A stretch of DNA of 64,000 nucleotides from Trichosphaerium sp. ATCC 40318 (taxonomy: Eukaryota > Discosea > Flabellinia > Trichosidae). Each line of letters opens with the position of its first letter. Positions within the stretch are counted from its first letter, which is position 1. The notes below the pieces were generated by a model, which saw only the letters and a program-made list of their open reading frames with translations, searched no databases and was not told the origin of the DNA. Below, one piece after another: positions 34,325 through 45,235 of the stretch. The stretch spans positions 124,001 through 188,000 of the forward strand of contig JALMLS010000589.1 of the NCBI GenBank assembly GCA_038496445.1. The letters are read 5' to 3'. A program made the position numbers and the translations under genes.

Positions 34325-37300
34325 CTACTTTACTCTCCAGTATCGCACAACTGGTCCATCAACTGCTTTACCTTCAGGAGTCTCAAACTTCACAATAAAG
34401 TCAACATAATCTCTACCATCAGGGAAAGCTACTAATTTGCTCATTCTGTACAAAAACAGTTAAACAATGCAAATAATGGATTGATTTGGGAAAAAAAATA
34501 GTATGACATACTTTTTAGGCATTCGCGATTTATGAGATTTAAACATTGTAGAGAATACCAAGTCTGTGTTAGATGCAATATCATTAACAGTGAGACCATA
34601 TGTAGACTAAAAACAAGGTGAGAAGGGGACAGAAAAATGTACAAGCTTACCTTGAAGTGACGGATAAATTGACCTAAAGCAATATCACCTTTTTTAACTT
34701 CCCATCTATCCCAAGCAGTGATGGAAACAGTATCAGTCAACTTGGTTTTCTTTGCAGGAGCAGGTTCTGAGAACATTAAAGCAGGTAAAGCGAGGTTCAT
34801 CCAAGCATTCTTAAAGTCCTCGAGATTATCAGCGCCCTTAACAATCTTAACTAGTTCCAAGCTAACCTAAAAAACAAAAACAGTAAGTCCTCCAGTTTAA
34901 ACAAGAAACTGTTGACTAAAAAATTGAAACCAAAGACCCCCAAGCAGGCAAATTTACTCAAAGAACATATAAAGAATCCATTTCACTTTGTAGTCTAACA
35001 AGAAGAGACACGTGAACTGAAAAAAAAAACGAATTGAAAATATTCCTTAACGTACCAAACCGGCAATTGCGGCAGTAGATGTAGCCATAGCAGGAATAAT
35101 CTTACCAGCTATTTTCTTGGTCTTAAGGCGATCAGCTTGCTGTATACCATACTGACCAGCACGAATGTTAGAGGCAGCAGTGATAAAATCGATATGATGA
35201 TTTGAATCAACATCTTTTTCGAAATCTTCAAAACCAAGCTAAAAAAGAAACATCAGTACGTTCCTTCCTAAAACAAATATGTTGTTAATGATTCCATATA
35301 CGTACCTTACGACCCATAGCATTCTTTGCTACTTCGCATAATTTCAGTACAATACCTTCATACTCCTCTTCAGAAATTTCTTTTTGTTCTTCAGGTTCTT
35401 GGCTGCTCTAAAAAAATAGGCATTAGTTATGTTTACATTCAAATAACTCATTGCGTTCACGTGCTATCAATGTGTATTTTCCGTACCTTGGCTTCTTCAT
35501 CAGCTTCAATGTATTTATCCTTCTTGACTTGCCATTCTGGTAAGACAATACTCTGAAAAGAAAGTAAACAAATGTACTTTGTTTTCACATTAGTTAGACA
35601 AACCTTCAAACTTGCTTTAATAGCCTCCATATTGTTATGAGCCTTAATCTTGAACACACTGGCATATAGACACGCAGTATGGTAAACAAAACTGAAGTGC
35701 ATTTCATTCTCTGGGTCAAATTGTTCAACCTTTGGAGGTCGTCTAGGTAACTGCCAGAACAAACCTGGAAAAAAAAAAGTTAAAAACCCAAAAGTACATT
35801 TCTACTCTACCACGTACTTCCATCATCGTTCTTTTTGTCAATCGGGAAGTTATATAATAGCTGCTTAGTACTATTTGCAAAGTACGTTTCAAACTTCTTT
35901 CTAGCTTGTTTTATGCAGCTCTCAAAGTCTGGTAAATTAAGTTGGAGTAACTTAATAGAATGCTCAAGATCTTGAGCTTTAGAGTGCTTTCGCCTCACTT
36001 TCTACAACAGACGTATTAACCACTACACTAACTAAGAACAACTCTTTTTACGTACTTCAAGGAAGTCAGGGTCATCGATACTCTTTAGAAGCTGTATAGT
36101 CTCCTGAGGCTTTAGAGCAAACAATGTTTCGAATTTATCTCTTGCCCATTGAATAGTATGATCAATCTTACTTGGGAAAGATTTTAATGTACAGAACGGG
36201 AAACCAACATCAGGAGGGTCACGGGTTGATCCATAATTACTCGTCTTATGTGGTAATATAACCTTAAAAGGGGTATTCATTAGTACAAAAGCGCACTAGA
36301 GTATAACTGTGCATAGAAACAAATGGATAGATCCAAAGCCAAATCAAGAAAAAAATAGGATTTGTTGTTGCTAAAACTTAGCATACCTGAACGTGTCCTT
36401 TTGTTCCCATTGTTCCTGATTCAAGCAACGCTTTTCCATTTTTAACACATTGAGAATCTACGTATAACCTCGCTTCAATATTATCCAAGGCATTAACAAT
36501 AAAGTCTTGGCCTTGCCAAAAAGTTGGAGGATAAACATCTTCGTTATCTTCACCGACCTTATGAGTCTGTGCGTTAATACGGATGCTAGAATTCATATTT
36601 TTAGCTGCTCCTGATGCAGCAGTACTCTTTGAATGCTATAACGAAAATCAGGGATAAAGCGAGAAGCATCAATACAAGTTATAAAAGCGTACTCCAATAT
36701 CTTTGGTTCTGAACAGAAATTGACGGTTCAAGTTACTCTTTTCAATAAGATCATTATCAGTAACTGTAATCAACCCATCATCAGATGTTGATACGCCAAG
36801 CATAGCATAGTTCTTGATCATCTCACATCCTATAGCACCAGCACCAATCTAACCAAAACAATCAATCCAATAAATCCACGAAAATAACTCAAAAAAAATA
36901 GTACCATAAACAACTTGACATCACCAAGTTTATCGCAAATATCCTTTCCTAAGCATATACGCTGACCATCTAAGCGATCATTCTGACGTTCAAATGTAGT
37001 AGCATCTGTATCCAAAGGAGGAAGAACTTCAACAGCATCAATGTATAGCTAAGCATGTTAGAATAAAATCTTCTGAACTTCACTGAATAAAACAAACGTA
37101 CGAACTGCTTTAGTGGCGTGAACTTGCCAGAAAGGCTCTTTAGTATCTCTTGAGCTACGAAACCTCCCAAAAACGCTGTAAGACCAACAATAGATCCTTG
37201 TGACGTAAAAGCCATAGCTTTAAACAGTTTCTCATCCACTTCAACCTTTTCTCATTTAAACGGAGTTTTAATCAGTCGCTTGGTACCTTTGCATCACCCT

Positions 37301-38948
37301 TAGCTTCATTCATAGTATTAACAATAGCCAAGAAAGCAGTAGCTTCTTCTGCATCCCAAGGATTTGGAAAATGGCCTTTCTCTTCAGCAAACTTATGCAA
37401 CGCTTGGAAACCAAGATGAAGCTGTGCTGGAGCGGCAAATTTAGCGAGATCCACGAGCTCTACATCAGGTGCTTCTTGTGCTTCTTTAAGACTTTTCTAA
37501 AAGTAGAAGGTAAGTACAAAGAACGGTAGCAAAGTACTTCAACCAAAAAAAGAAAGGCGTTTAATAACTTACGTATGTAACTTTAACACCTTGCTTTACT
37601 TGCGTGGATATACCTCCATGTGTATACTCATCGAAAGATGAAGTGTCACATTTAATCTCGAAATTAAAACCGTCAATAACCTAATTATAATTATAAGAAT
37701 TAATACAAGCTTGCTTATTGTGTTTTGGCGTAAATGTACACCGCGGAATAGAATAATAATTGCATGGAAAGCATACCTTAATTTCGTATTGATTGCCATT
37801 TAATTGTGTCATGCCTCCAACTTCACTATAGATAAATGAGCTAGTAAGACAAAAGAAAGAAATATTGGAAAGTTTTTTTCCCATTGAGTTTAAACAACAA
37901 GCCTGGTTTTTCTGCTCTTGTCAGTGATGACATACGTGAACTTAACAATATGTCCATCTTCTAGGCCATGTCTGTTCTTATCAACACAAGTCACAACAGC
38001 AGGATTCGCCTAAATCAACATTTTTAGCGAAAAAAAGATAAAAAGTGACTTTAAACGACCACAAGAAGCTTTCTTCTTGTTCCAATACCTTTGTAATATT
38101 TTTAAGCATAACCTCTGTTGGTTCCTCTCCATTTGTGTCATTTATAACAAAATCCTCGCCAAAATCAACAAAAATTTTTCCAAAAACACCTCTGATTTCA
38201 GAACCAATAAAGCATACACCATTAGCGTGACAGTACTCATTGACACGTAATTGTAATGCCAATGGAGCGTTAACAAGTATGACGCACTAAATAGGAGTAT
38301 TAGGACACCAGTAACCGCGTTGAAACTACTTTATGATCGAAATGGTGTTTTTTTTGAAAAAAACTTATTTTTGTTTTCCTTGCACTGAAAAGCCCTAAAC
38401 GGTCTCGGGGTAGCGGTTGTACCTTGAACTGCTTAAAGAAATCAAGTGGGACGGTATCTAGCTGTTCTGTGTTGGTTTCAACTGGTACATAAGGATTAAG
38501 CTCATCAAGTTTGCTTGCACAAGCTTCTGCTCTAGTTTTAACGCGTTAGGATGCGTTTTTAGAAAAATTTAAAGCTAAACGAACCTATTTTTGCCGATAT
38601 CGTCTGTACCGACGAAAAACTGTGTTGATAAATCGTCCCATGTAACTTTAGCGTCATCATGAAGCGTTAACGATTTTATTCCAGCCAACACAATATTTTT
38701 AGCTAAAGCGTTTGTTCATTAGTACGGCAGTGTATCTATGCTAGAGTACCTATTTCTACACCTAAACCGTTTAGGCCAGATAAAAATACAGAAGACTGTG
38801 CCATCTTCTTCATAGCTTGCTCTCCGAGCACATACAACTGCCGGCTGTATAGATTTTCGTCAATACGCTCCTGTGTCATCCTGTGATGTGTCAGAGTGTT
38901 TCGAGGTGGTGTGGTGTCGTACTTTTGCCGTTTTCTCGCTGGTTCCAT
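34325..38948 (-). CDS. UBA1: Ubiquitin-activating enzyme E1
   Basis: The start is the ATG at 38948 ([13 protein letters not shown]); the stop is at 34327-34325. More than fifteen short introns interrupt it. The order matches UBA1: an inactive adenylation half ([30 protein letters not shown], then [18 protein letters not shown]), an active half ([46 protein letters not shown]), ADP- and metal-binding segments ([28 protein letters not shown]), the catalytic cysteine in [20 protein letters not shown], and a C-terminal ubiquitin-fold domain ending PVVRYWRVK. It activates ubiquitin with ATP and passes it to E2 enzymes in cytosol and nucleus, at the head of the pathway that the F-box proteins here would serve. 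It is divergently arranged with CLPTM1. Confidence 0.95.
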
Positions 38949-39239
38949 GGTTTCTTAACAAGTTAAGTAAGACAGCCGCAAGCTGGATGTTAGGTGCGCT
39001 GTGCCGAGTATGTCTGTTCTCTGGGGTGCTGAAACAAGAAATTTAACGATAAAAACAATAAAATGTCTACCTCACCTCTAAATTCGCGTGGGTTTCAGAA
39101 AATGCAGCAATTTGTCGATAGTCGTGGTTTTTTTGACACGAGGAACTTGGTGACAGTTGCTGTAAGCGAGAAAATTTTTTCGTACTGATTACTCATCAGA
39201 CTTAACTGCACTCTCAATTGAGAAAAACACGCTCTTGTG
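38949..39239. promoter_or_regulatory. Divergent promoter of UBA1 and CLPTM1, with a possible upstream frame
   Basis: A 291-bp spacer. An ATG at about 39,063 opens a 33-codon frame (MSTSPLNSRGFQKMQQFV...) that runs into a GTAAGC donor. It could be a 5' exon, an upstream ORF or a tiny gene. It does not join in frame to the CLPTM1 ATG in any way I found. Confidence 0.4.
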
Positions 39240-42044
39240 ATGGCCCAAGCTAATCAACCCAATGGCGGAGGCTCACCACTTATATTTCGCATACTTTTGA
39301 TGGCAGCTGCGTACTATTTCTTCTTTGGCAACCCATTTCGGTCTAGAACGCCACCAGACCCAACGAAGGCTCACTCAATGTACACAAATCCAAATAGTAA
39401 ATTTGTACGTGCCACGTAGGATAAACTTGTCATCACTCGCGTTGAATGTCACCACAGTGCCATAAATTCTTACATGCGTAGGATTTGCGCGTATACTTGT
39501 CAGACAGCGATTCAAGAATTAAGGATTTTAACAACGATGAATCCCTTGTGTGGGAAGAAAAACGCATGCATTTCAATGATTGGAATGAGAAAAGGGTGAA
39601 ATCCTTTTCGTTTCCAACAACAGAGGTATTTAACCCGCGAACCGCTACAAAACAAGCGCTGTAAGCCTAATATTAATTTTAAATAGGCAATACAAAACAA
39701 TGGGACTTTATACGCTCATATCTTCCTCTACCCTGCCGGAGCAACCCCAAATCCTAAAGAAAAAAACTACAAACGCGTCAGCACCTTTTATCGCGTTTAT
39801 CGTACGACAAGTCGTCCTACAATTTCACTTTTTTTTTCATTTTATTTTTCTTCTTTTCTCAGTTTTTCACAAAAACAAACAAAAAAAAGGCGTAACAGCT
39901 AACCCTTGCGTAGAACTTACAAAATTCCTTACAATTCGTGCTCATGGACATAAAAAGCATCTTATGTCTGGTGAACTAGACGCAAAATACGTTGAGCAAA
40001 GGGTACGTTCGGAGTAAATGTTTAAAAGTAAAAGTTAATCGCACGTGATGTGAAAAGCTTTATTAAAAAACTTTATGTAGGAGAATAACATCACTGAAGA
40101 CATCATATCTTCTCATTGGCAAAGTAACCTTACTATTAGTTTCGTTGTTGATTACACAACTTATAGTCAAGGAACAATACCTAAGCCTATTCTTCCTTGT
40201 ATCCTTTTTTTTCATCAAACTTTTTTTCTATTTAAAGGTTCACCGCCTTGTTTGTTGCACCTTGACTTTCCATTGATTTCCACTTTGTAAACCAACCTGT
40301 GCGTCAGCCTAGTGTTTGCAACAAAGAGTATCCACCTGCAATGGAACCAGCAGGTCCTTACTTGCCAATCGTTTACTGTAACGACTTTTGGATAATGAAA
40401 GAAAACTTGATGCCGATCAACAAAACAGTACGGGATTTTCGCTTTTTTGAAGGTTTACAAGCGTCATTATTAACAAAATACTATCTAGGTTAAAGAGTTG
40501 ACACTACACCTCAAGTATGAGCCTATTTCATTATTCCAGTGGAGTATGATGGTACAAATGGAGAGTTCGCTCAACATGCAAAAGAATATGTTAGGTGCAG
40601 AAGAAGGAGAAATTGATGATTTTAAGGCATGCTACGTTGCTCTTTAGTTTCTAAAATTCTACCTACATCTCAATGAGATGTGCTTTTAATTCGTTTAATA
40701 ACTCGTGTGTAGCGTATTCTTCTTGATAATGATCCTTGGCTTCTTGTATTGACATTTGTTGTTTCAATTTTACATATGATATTCGATTTTCTTGCGTTCA
40801 AGAATGGTACGTTTATTATATTCCTTGTGGCTTTTCTTTGTTATCACTTGAAGGAAGTGTTGTGTGTTTACTCATCCTCATGTATTATGCTTTAGATATC
40901 AAATTTTGGAATACAAGAAAGTCTATGGAAGGTCTTTCTGTTAGAACTATTTTTTTGAATCTATTTTGTCAAGTTGTCATCTTCCTCTATTTACTTGATA
41001 ATGATACATCTTGGATGATCTGCATTTCTGCTGGTATTGGGTTACTCATTGAGGGATGGAAAATCACAAAAGTATCAGATGTCAGCGTATGTCACGTTCT
41101 TAAAATATTCTTTTTCAAAAACCGCACTAAAATTACACATCAAAAAAAAAGAATATTGTGTTCAGTATCAGCGGGGTGTAGATTGTGTCTTTAAATTATG
41201 GCTTTGTATTCGTTGCTTGTACTAACAAATTACTTAGATCACATGGTCTGGTGGTATCCCAAAGCTTAATATTAAAGACAGGGCAACATACGCTTCTAAA
41301 ACAAAAGAATTTGATAAACAAGCAATGACATACCTCTCTTACGCATTGTTTCCACTCGTTTTTGGTTACGCTATATACTCACTATACAATGATGTATACA
41401 AGAGTTGGTACGGTATTTTTATCTAACAACCAATCGCTGAACATTGAATTGAATTGAAACAAACTATTTGGCTGTTGATTTTTTGTTATTGTTTTTTAAA
41501 CTTTTTCCTTTAGGTACAGTTGGGTTATTGGTAGTCTCGCTGGTGCTGTATATACTTTTGGATTTATCATGATGACACCACAGCTGTTTATTAAGTACGT
41601 ACATCCTAGTAAAGCTTCGTTTTTTCTCCTTCTTGGGCACTCACAATGACTTGCTAGCTACAAACTCAAGTCTGTCGCTCATCTACCTTGGCGTGTATTT
41701 GTATACAAAGCAATCAATACATTCATTGATGATTTGTTTGCTTTCATTATCCGCATGCCAACAGTACATCGCGTAGCTTGCTTCCGTGATGGTACGTTTC
41801 TCAAACATGCTTATATAATAGCAACCAATTCCTTCTAACACATTATCAAGATTTGGTATTCTTCGTTTACTTGTATCAAAGATGGGTTTACCCTGTTGAT
41901 CTCACAAGAGTTAACGAGTATGGTCAATCAGGAGAAGATCATGTCAACCCTGATTCAAAAGGTGAAGCACCGGCATCAGGAAATGATGATGGCGCAGGAA
42001 AGGAGTCACCAACAGTTGGTGAAGGAAGACCAAAGGAAGAGTGA
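39240..42044 (+). CDS. CLPTM1: CLPTM1-family multi-pass membrane protein
   Basis: The start is an ATG at 39240 with an early hydrophobic segment (IFRILLMAAAYYFFFG). Exons then follow the family sequence closely: DFNNDESLVWEEK, AIQNNGTLYAHIFLYP, a lumenal region ending PIVYCNDFWIMKENLMPINK, then membrane segments with FWNTRKSMEGLSVRTIF, LYLLDNDTSWMICIS and WKITKVSDV, then MTYLSYALFPLVFGYAIYS, GFIMMTPQLFINYKLKSV and HLPWRVFVYKAINTFIDDLF. It ends FLYQRWVYPVDLTRVNEYG plus an acidic tail. CLPTM1 proteins sit in the ER and affect receptor or lipid (GlcN-PI scramblase) handling. Around ten introns are present. The name is family-level; orthology versus CLPTM1L was not separated. Confidence 0.88.
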
Positions 42045-42433
42045 TTTATTAATCAATCAACTTTGTTGACAAAAAAAAAAAGTGTTATCGTACGCTTTAA
42101 TCAAAATAAAATCAAGCATGAGTGATACACGGCACGTGTAAACCTCTATGCAATGTGTTTATACCCAAGCTTTAATCATGTTCTATCTAGCACTCGCTTA
42201 TTTTCTAGTGTATTGAAACTTTCTTGCTATTTCTTGCAGTAAAACACTTTTCGTGCCACGTGGATCTTATTACCAATAGCGATACTAACCTACTTTATAT
42301 TTAATATATATCAGTTCACAAAGGCGGATTGTTGACAAGGACGACTAATAGAACAACAGGACGTTTCTGTGAAGGTATCACTTTTATTAATGCTTTAGTT
42401 ACATTCAAGCTAAGAGCAATCATAGCCCCTTTA
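42045..42433. other. Convergent intergenic stretch
   Basis: A 389-bp gap between converging genes. No coding signal. CACGTG palindromes lie near 42132 and 42255. Confidence 0.4.
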
Positions 42434-43153
42434 CTAAATATATTTAATAGGCTTTCTCAGGTTGACAGATTGCCACAAACAATTCAACATAGTCTTGCAG
42501 TTGGGTTCAGTAAAGGTACCAGGACTGTGAACCCCGTTGCTTGCTAAGCTGTCTCGCAGACCCTTTGACGTATGCGTCCACAATTTAGATAATGCGTATA
42601 CAATATCAGTTGATTTGCCACAAGAAATGTGGTAACCCTCGCCTCGATCGTTCTCGAGCCAATACAATCCGATCAAGTTAGTTTCAGCCAAGGCACCAGT
42701 ATTTATAACCCCGGTAACATCGTAACGCTTCACATCTTTCAAATTTGTGCCTGATAAGCTAGCATTGTGCATTAGATAAAGAGCTTCCCTGGCGTTGTGC
42801 TTTGCTTTCAAAGCGTCTAACTGCAATACGAGGGAGTATGGAAGACACGAACTGCGTCTATGGTCTATTTTGGAGTCTGCTATCATGTGTATACACATGT
42901 TCGTCAAACTGCGAATCTTTTTCGAAGAAGTCTTGTTGTTGGTGGTTTTTTGCTTCTTTAAAGGAGGTTCATTATCGCCTTCTTCATCACATGTCTGTTC
43001 CTCGGATACATTCTCGTACGTGAACGTATTTATTTCGCAATTAATGTACTTTATGGCGGCTTGAATAATTTGGAGCATTAAATACGCGAAACCGGTGTAC
43101 GAAGATACGTGACAATCATGTGTTGTGCCTACAACTTCCCAATAGTAACCCAT
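42434..43153 (-). CDS. Uncharacterised single-exon protein, 239 residues
   Basis: It opens with the ATG at 43153 (MGYYWEVVGTTHDCHV) and stops with TAG at 42436-42434. Family is not recognised. There is an acidic stretch and a nuclear-localisation-like patch (PPLKKQKTTNNKTSSKK) near residues 65-85. The next segment, SLTNMCIHMIADSKIDH with LPYSLVLQL, faintly recalls the entry helices of Rad7/F-box-like proteins, but this is weak. The C-terminal half has no motif I can name. Like other accessory genes in this window it lacks introns. It sits just left of a tRNA-Met and is transcribed away from it, the same geometry as the orphan at 24708-25886 beside the other tRNA copy. Confidence 0.6.
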   Translation of the reverse strand: MGYYWEVVGTTHDCHVSSYTGFAYLMLQIIQAAIKYINCEINTFTYENVSEEQTCDEEGDNEPPLKKQKTTNNKTSSKKIRSLTNMCIHMIADSKIDHRRSSCLPYSLVLQLDALKAKHNAREALYLMHNASLSGTNLKDVKRYDVTGVINTGALAETNLIGLYWLENDRGEGYHISCGKSTDIVYALSKLWTHTSKGLRDSLASNGVHSPGTFTEPNCKTMLNCLWQSVNLRKPIKYI

Positions 43154-43285
43154 GAGAAGTGATGCGATATTGATGATAATAATAAAATCTATTGGTTTGC
43201 GTCAATCAACTAAAGGTCAGAGGCTTGATTGATATTCGAATTTTACAAACTGGTAGGCCCAATTTCGCCTAGTTTCACAACCAGT

Positions 43286-43359
43286 GCTCGGGTGGCTCAG
43301 TTGGTTAGAGCGTCAGTCTCATAATCTGAAGGTCGTGGGTTCGACCCCCACCCTGAGCA
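43286..43359 (+). tRNA. tRNA-Met (CAT), second identical copy
   Basis: A 74-nt cloverleaf with anticodon CAT, base-for-base the same as 26185-26258. Flanks also match: CACAACCAGT directly upstream and TGTAACCTTTT directly downstream occur at both loci, after which the sequences diverge. A T-run follows as the likely terminator. Confidence 0.95.
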
Positions 43360-43601
43360 TGTAACCTTTTTTGTATTTTGCCTTGTAACATGCGTTGTTT
43401 TTATGTCGGTTGTGCTTCTTTTTGTTTTGGATTATGACCTACATTTGAGCTTTACACTTCTGTTTCCTTGTAACCATGTACGTTGCTTGTGGCATTTTCC
43501 GATAAAATTTGCTTGCAAAAGTTTGTGGTATTACCTGAACCCCAAAAATCTTAAACATTATTTCAAATCATCTTAGCAACGAAACGTATAATAGCGTTAA
43601 C

Positions 43602-44261
43602 ATGTCGGCGCTTATATTGTTACCAGTGGAGCTACAGTATGCGCTTTACATGTACGATGCACAACTATACAAAAAATGGCCTGCGCTTTGCTATCAAACG
43701 TCAGTAACATCACGGTTTAACTCTTTTCAAGAAAAAGAGGGCGTTTGGCGAAAAACGTTAAAAACGGGTAAACTGGTTCAAACAACCTTTAAAAACGATG
43801 AACGGGATGGAAAACATACAGAGAGCATTAATGGACGCTTAATATTTAGTGCCGAGTACAAGGAGGGCAAACTTGACGGAATAACCGAAAATTGGAATAA
43901 AAACGGAATTCTAATCAAACGATTGAGGTACTATAAGGGAGAGCTTGATGGTGAGCAGACTACATGGAACGACAAAGGAGAGCTTGAAGAACGTAAGAAC
44001 TACAGTAACGGCACGTTACACGGCACTTGGGAGGTATGGAAGAACGGGAAAAGACTGTTTGAAAAAACTTTTAAAAACGGGAGGATTCATGGACCTTTCA
44101 AGTGTTATTATGATGGTAAGCTTTTAAAAAAGGGAAACAAGATTAAAGGGAAACTACATGGTGCTTATAGAGAATGGGATACCGATGGAAACTTGATAGG
44201 ATTCTGTCAGTTCAACAAAGGATTAGTCTCGAATGAAAAGAGATCCCTTGATGTTTTTTGA
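43602..44261 (+). CDS. F-box-like/MORN_2-repeat protein, short paralogue
   Basis: A single exon of 219 residues. The N-terminus LPVELQYALYMYDAQLYKKW aligns by eye with the F-box-like heads of the proteins at 45236 and 56818. About seven divergent MORN_2-type repeats of 22-23 residues follow (EGKLDGITENWNKNGIL, KGELDGEQTTWNDKGEL, NGTLHGTWEVWKNGK, KGKLHGAYREWDTDGNL). Such repeats form elongated beta-meander stacks and likely bind protein or lipid. Repeats are less uniform than in the 412-residue relative, so this copy is probably older. A role as ubiquitin-ligase adaptor is inferred from the head only. Confidence 0.7.
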   Translation: MSALILLPVELQYALYMYDAQLYKKWPALCYQTSVTSRFNSFQEKEGVWRKTLKTGKLVQTTFKNDERDGKHTESINGRLIFSAEYKEGKLDGITENWNKNGILIKRLRYYKGELDGEQTTWNDKGELEERKNYSNGTLHGTWEVWKNGKRLFEKTFKNGRIHGPFKCYYDGKLLKKGNKIKGKLHGAYREWDTDGNLIGFCQFNKGLVSNEKRSLDVF

Positions 44262-44479
44262 TTGAACAAAAAAAGCTTGTAAATAGTACTACTTACTTGT
44301 TTATACTCCAACGTTAATGTGTTTCTTATATCAACTCAGGTTTTTCGTCTTGTTATTATCTGCACTATCGGATACGAATCCATAGTACACTCTGAATGCT
44401 ATGCGTATGTTTTACATGAATCAACGCTTAAAATATGTTTGAATTGTTAGAGCTCTTGAGCGATTTTGGTACACAGCCA

Positions 44480-44698
44480 AATGGGCTCCATTGCTTATAG
44501 CTGAACTTACTCGTTCTGGTTGTTTACCAATATTTTCAATTGTAAGCTTGACTGTTATTGTATCGCCTTTGTGAACATGTGTCTAGTCACAACTCAACTC
44601 TGCAATGATGGTTTGATGTTGAAACGAAACCAAATCTTGCCATGTCATGCTGTTTCTCACGATAATACTCAAAAGTATCTCAACAGATAACGAAAATA
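44480..44698 (-). pseudogene. Truncated copy of F-box/Ig-like gene
   Basis: It reads FSLSVEILLSIIVRNSMTWQ from the F-box, then jumps to TIIAELSCD, hits a TAG where the intact paralogue has Lys, and continues THVHKGDTITVKLTIENIGK. Compared with 48922-49770, roughly 80 codons are missing inside and the 3' half is lost. The retained parts are nearly identical to that paralogue, so duplication and decay were recent. Confidence 0.8.
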
Positions 44699-44837
44699 CG
44701 TGAGTCATGTACACGAAAACAACTTTGTCGTATTTGTTGGCAGCCACACTACAGCTAAAAAAATTCCATTTGACAAAATTTGTACTTGCAACCAAGTACA
44801 GGCATACATCTTTAAAGTTTAGTCAAAAGTCTAGTAT

Positions 44838-44922
44838 AGTGTAAGCGCCACATAATGCTTTAATACCCTCAGATGTAATTCCAAAACAATCAATAAGGTA
44901 GATAGTATGTACACCTGACTTC
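44838..44922 (-). pseudogene. Relic of F-box/LRR repeat
   Basis: It reads SGVHTIYLIDCFGITSEGIK then ALCGAYT, one and a half units of the leucine-rich repeat type intact at 52461-53567. There is no start, F-box or continuation. It lies directly upstream (on the minus strand) of the F-box/Ig-like relic, as if fragments of two families had been shuffled together. Confidence 0.65.
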
Positions 44923-45235
44923 CGACCAATGGTTGAACTCTTTTTGTATCAATCAGTAGTAACTCATGAGGGTAATCTCTACGCTATCACTATATCTCTC
45001 AAGTGGGTTTGCACTACTTTTCGCGAAATTGATTAGAGCCACGATTGACTTAATAACACTGTTTTATGCGAAACTGTAAATGCGTTCGGTTGTATCAGTT
45101 TACTCTTCAGTGAACTAAAAACCGACCCACAGCAGAAAACATTCTATCATTTGCTAAAGCCACATCTCAAACAAGACATTAATCCACGTGTCATTTCAAG
45201 CCAATAGTAAAGCGCTACGTGGCCACGACCACATA

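Larger units (their letters stand above)
44262..45235. other. Intergenic stretch holding two F-box-family relics
   Basis: Apart from the two decayed segments listed separately (44480-44698 and 44838-44922, both minus), no intact gene is seen. The right end should contain the promoter of the gene starting at 45236; a CCACGTGT palindrome lies near 45185. Confidence 0.5.
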
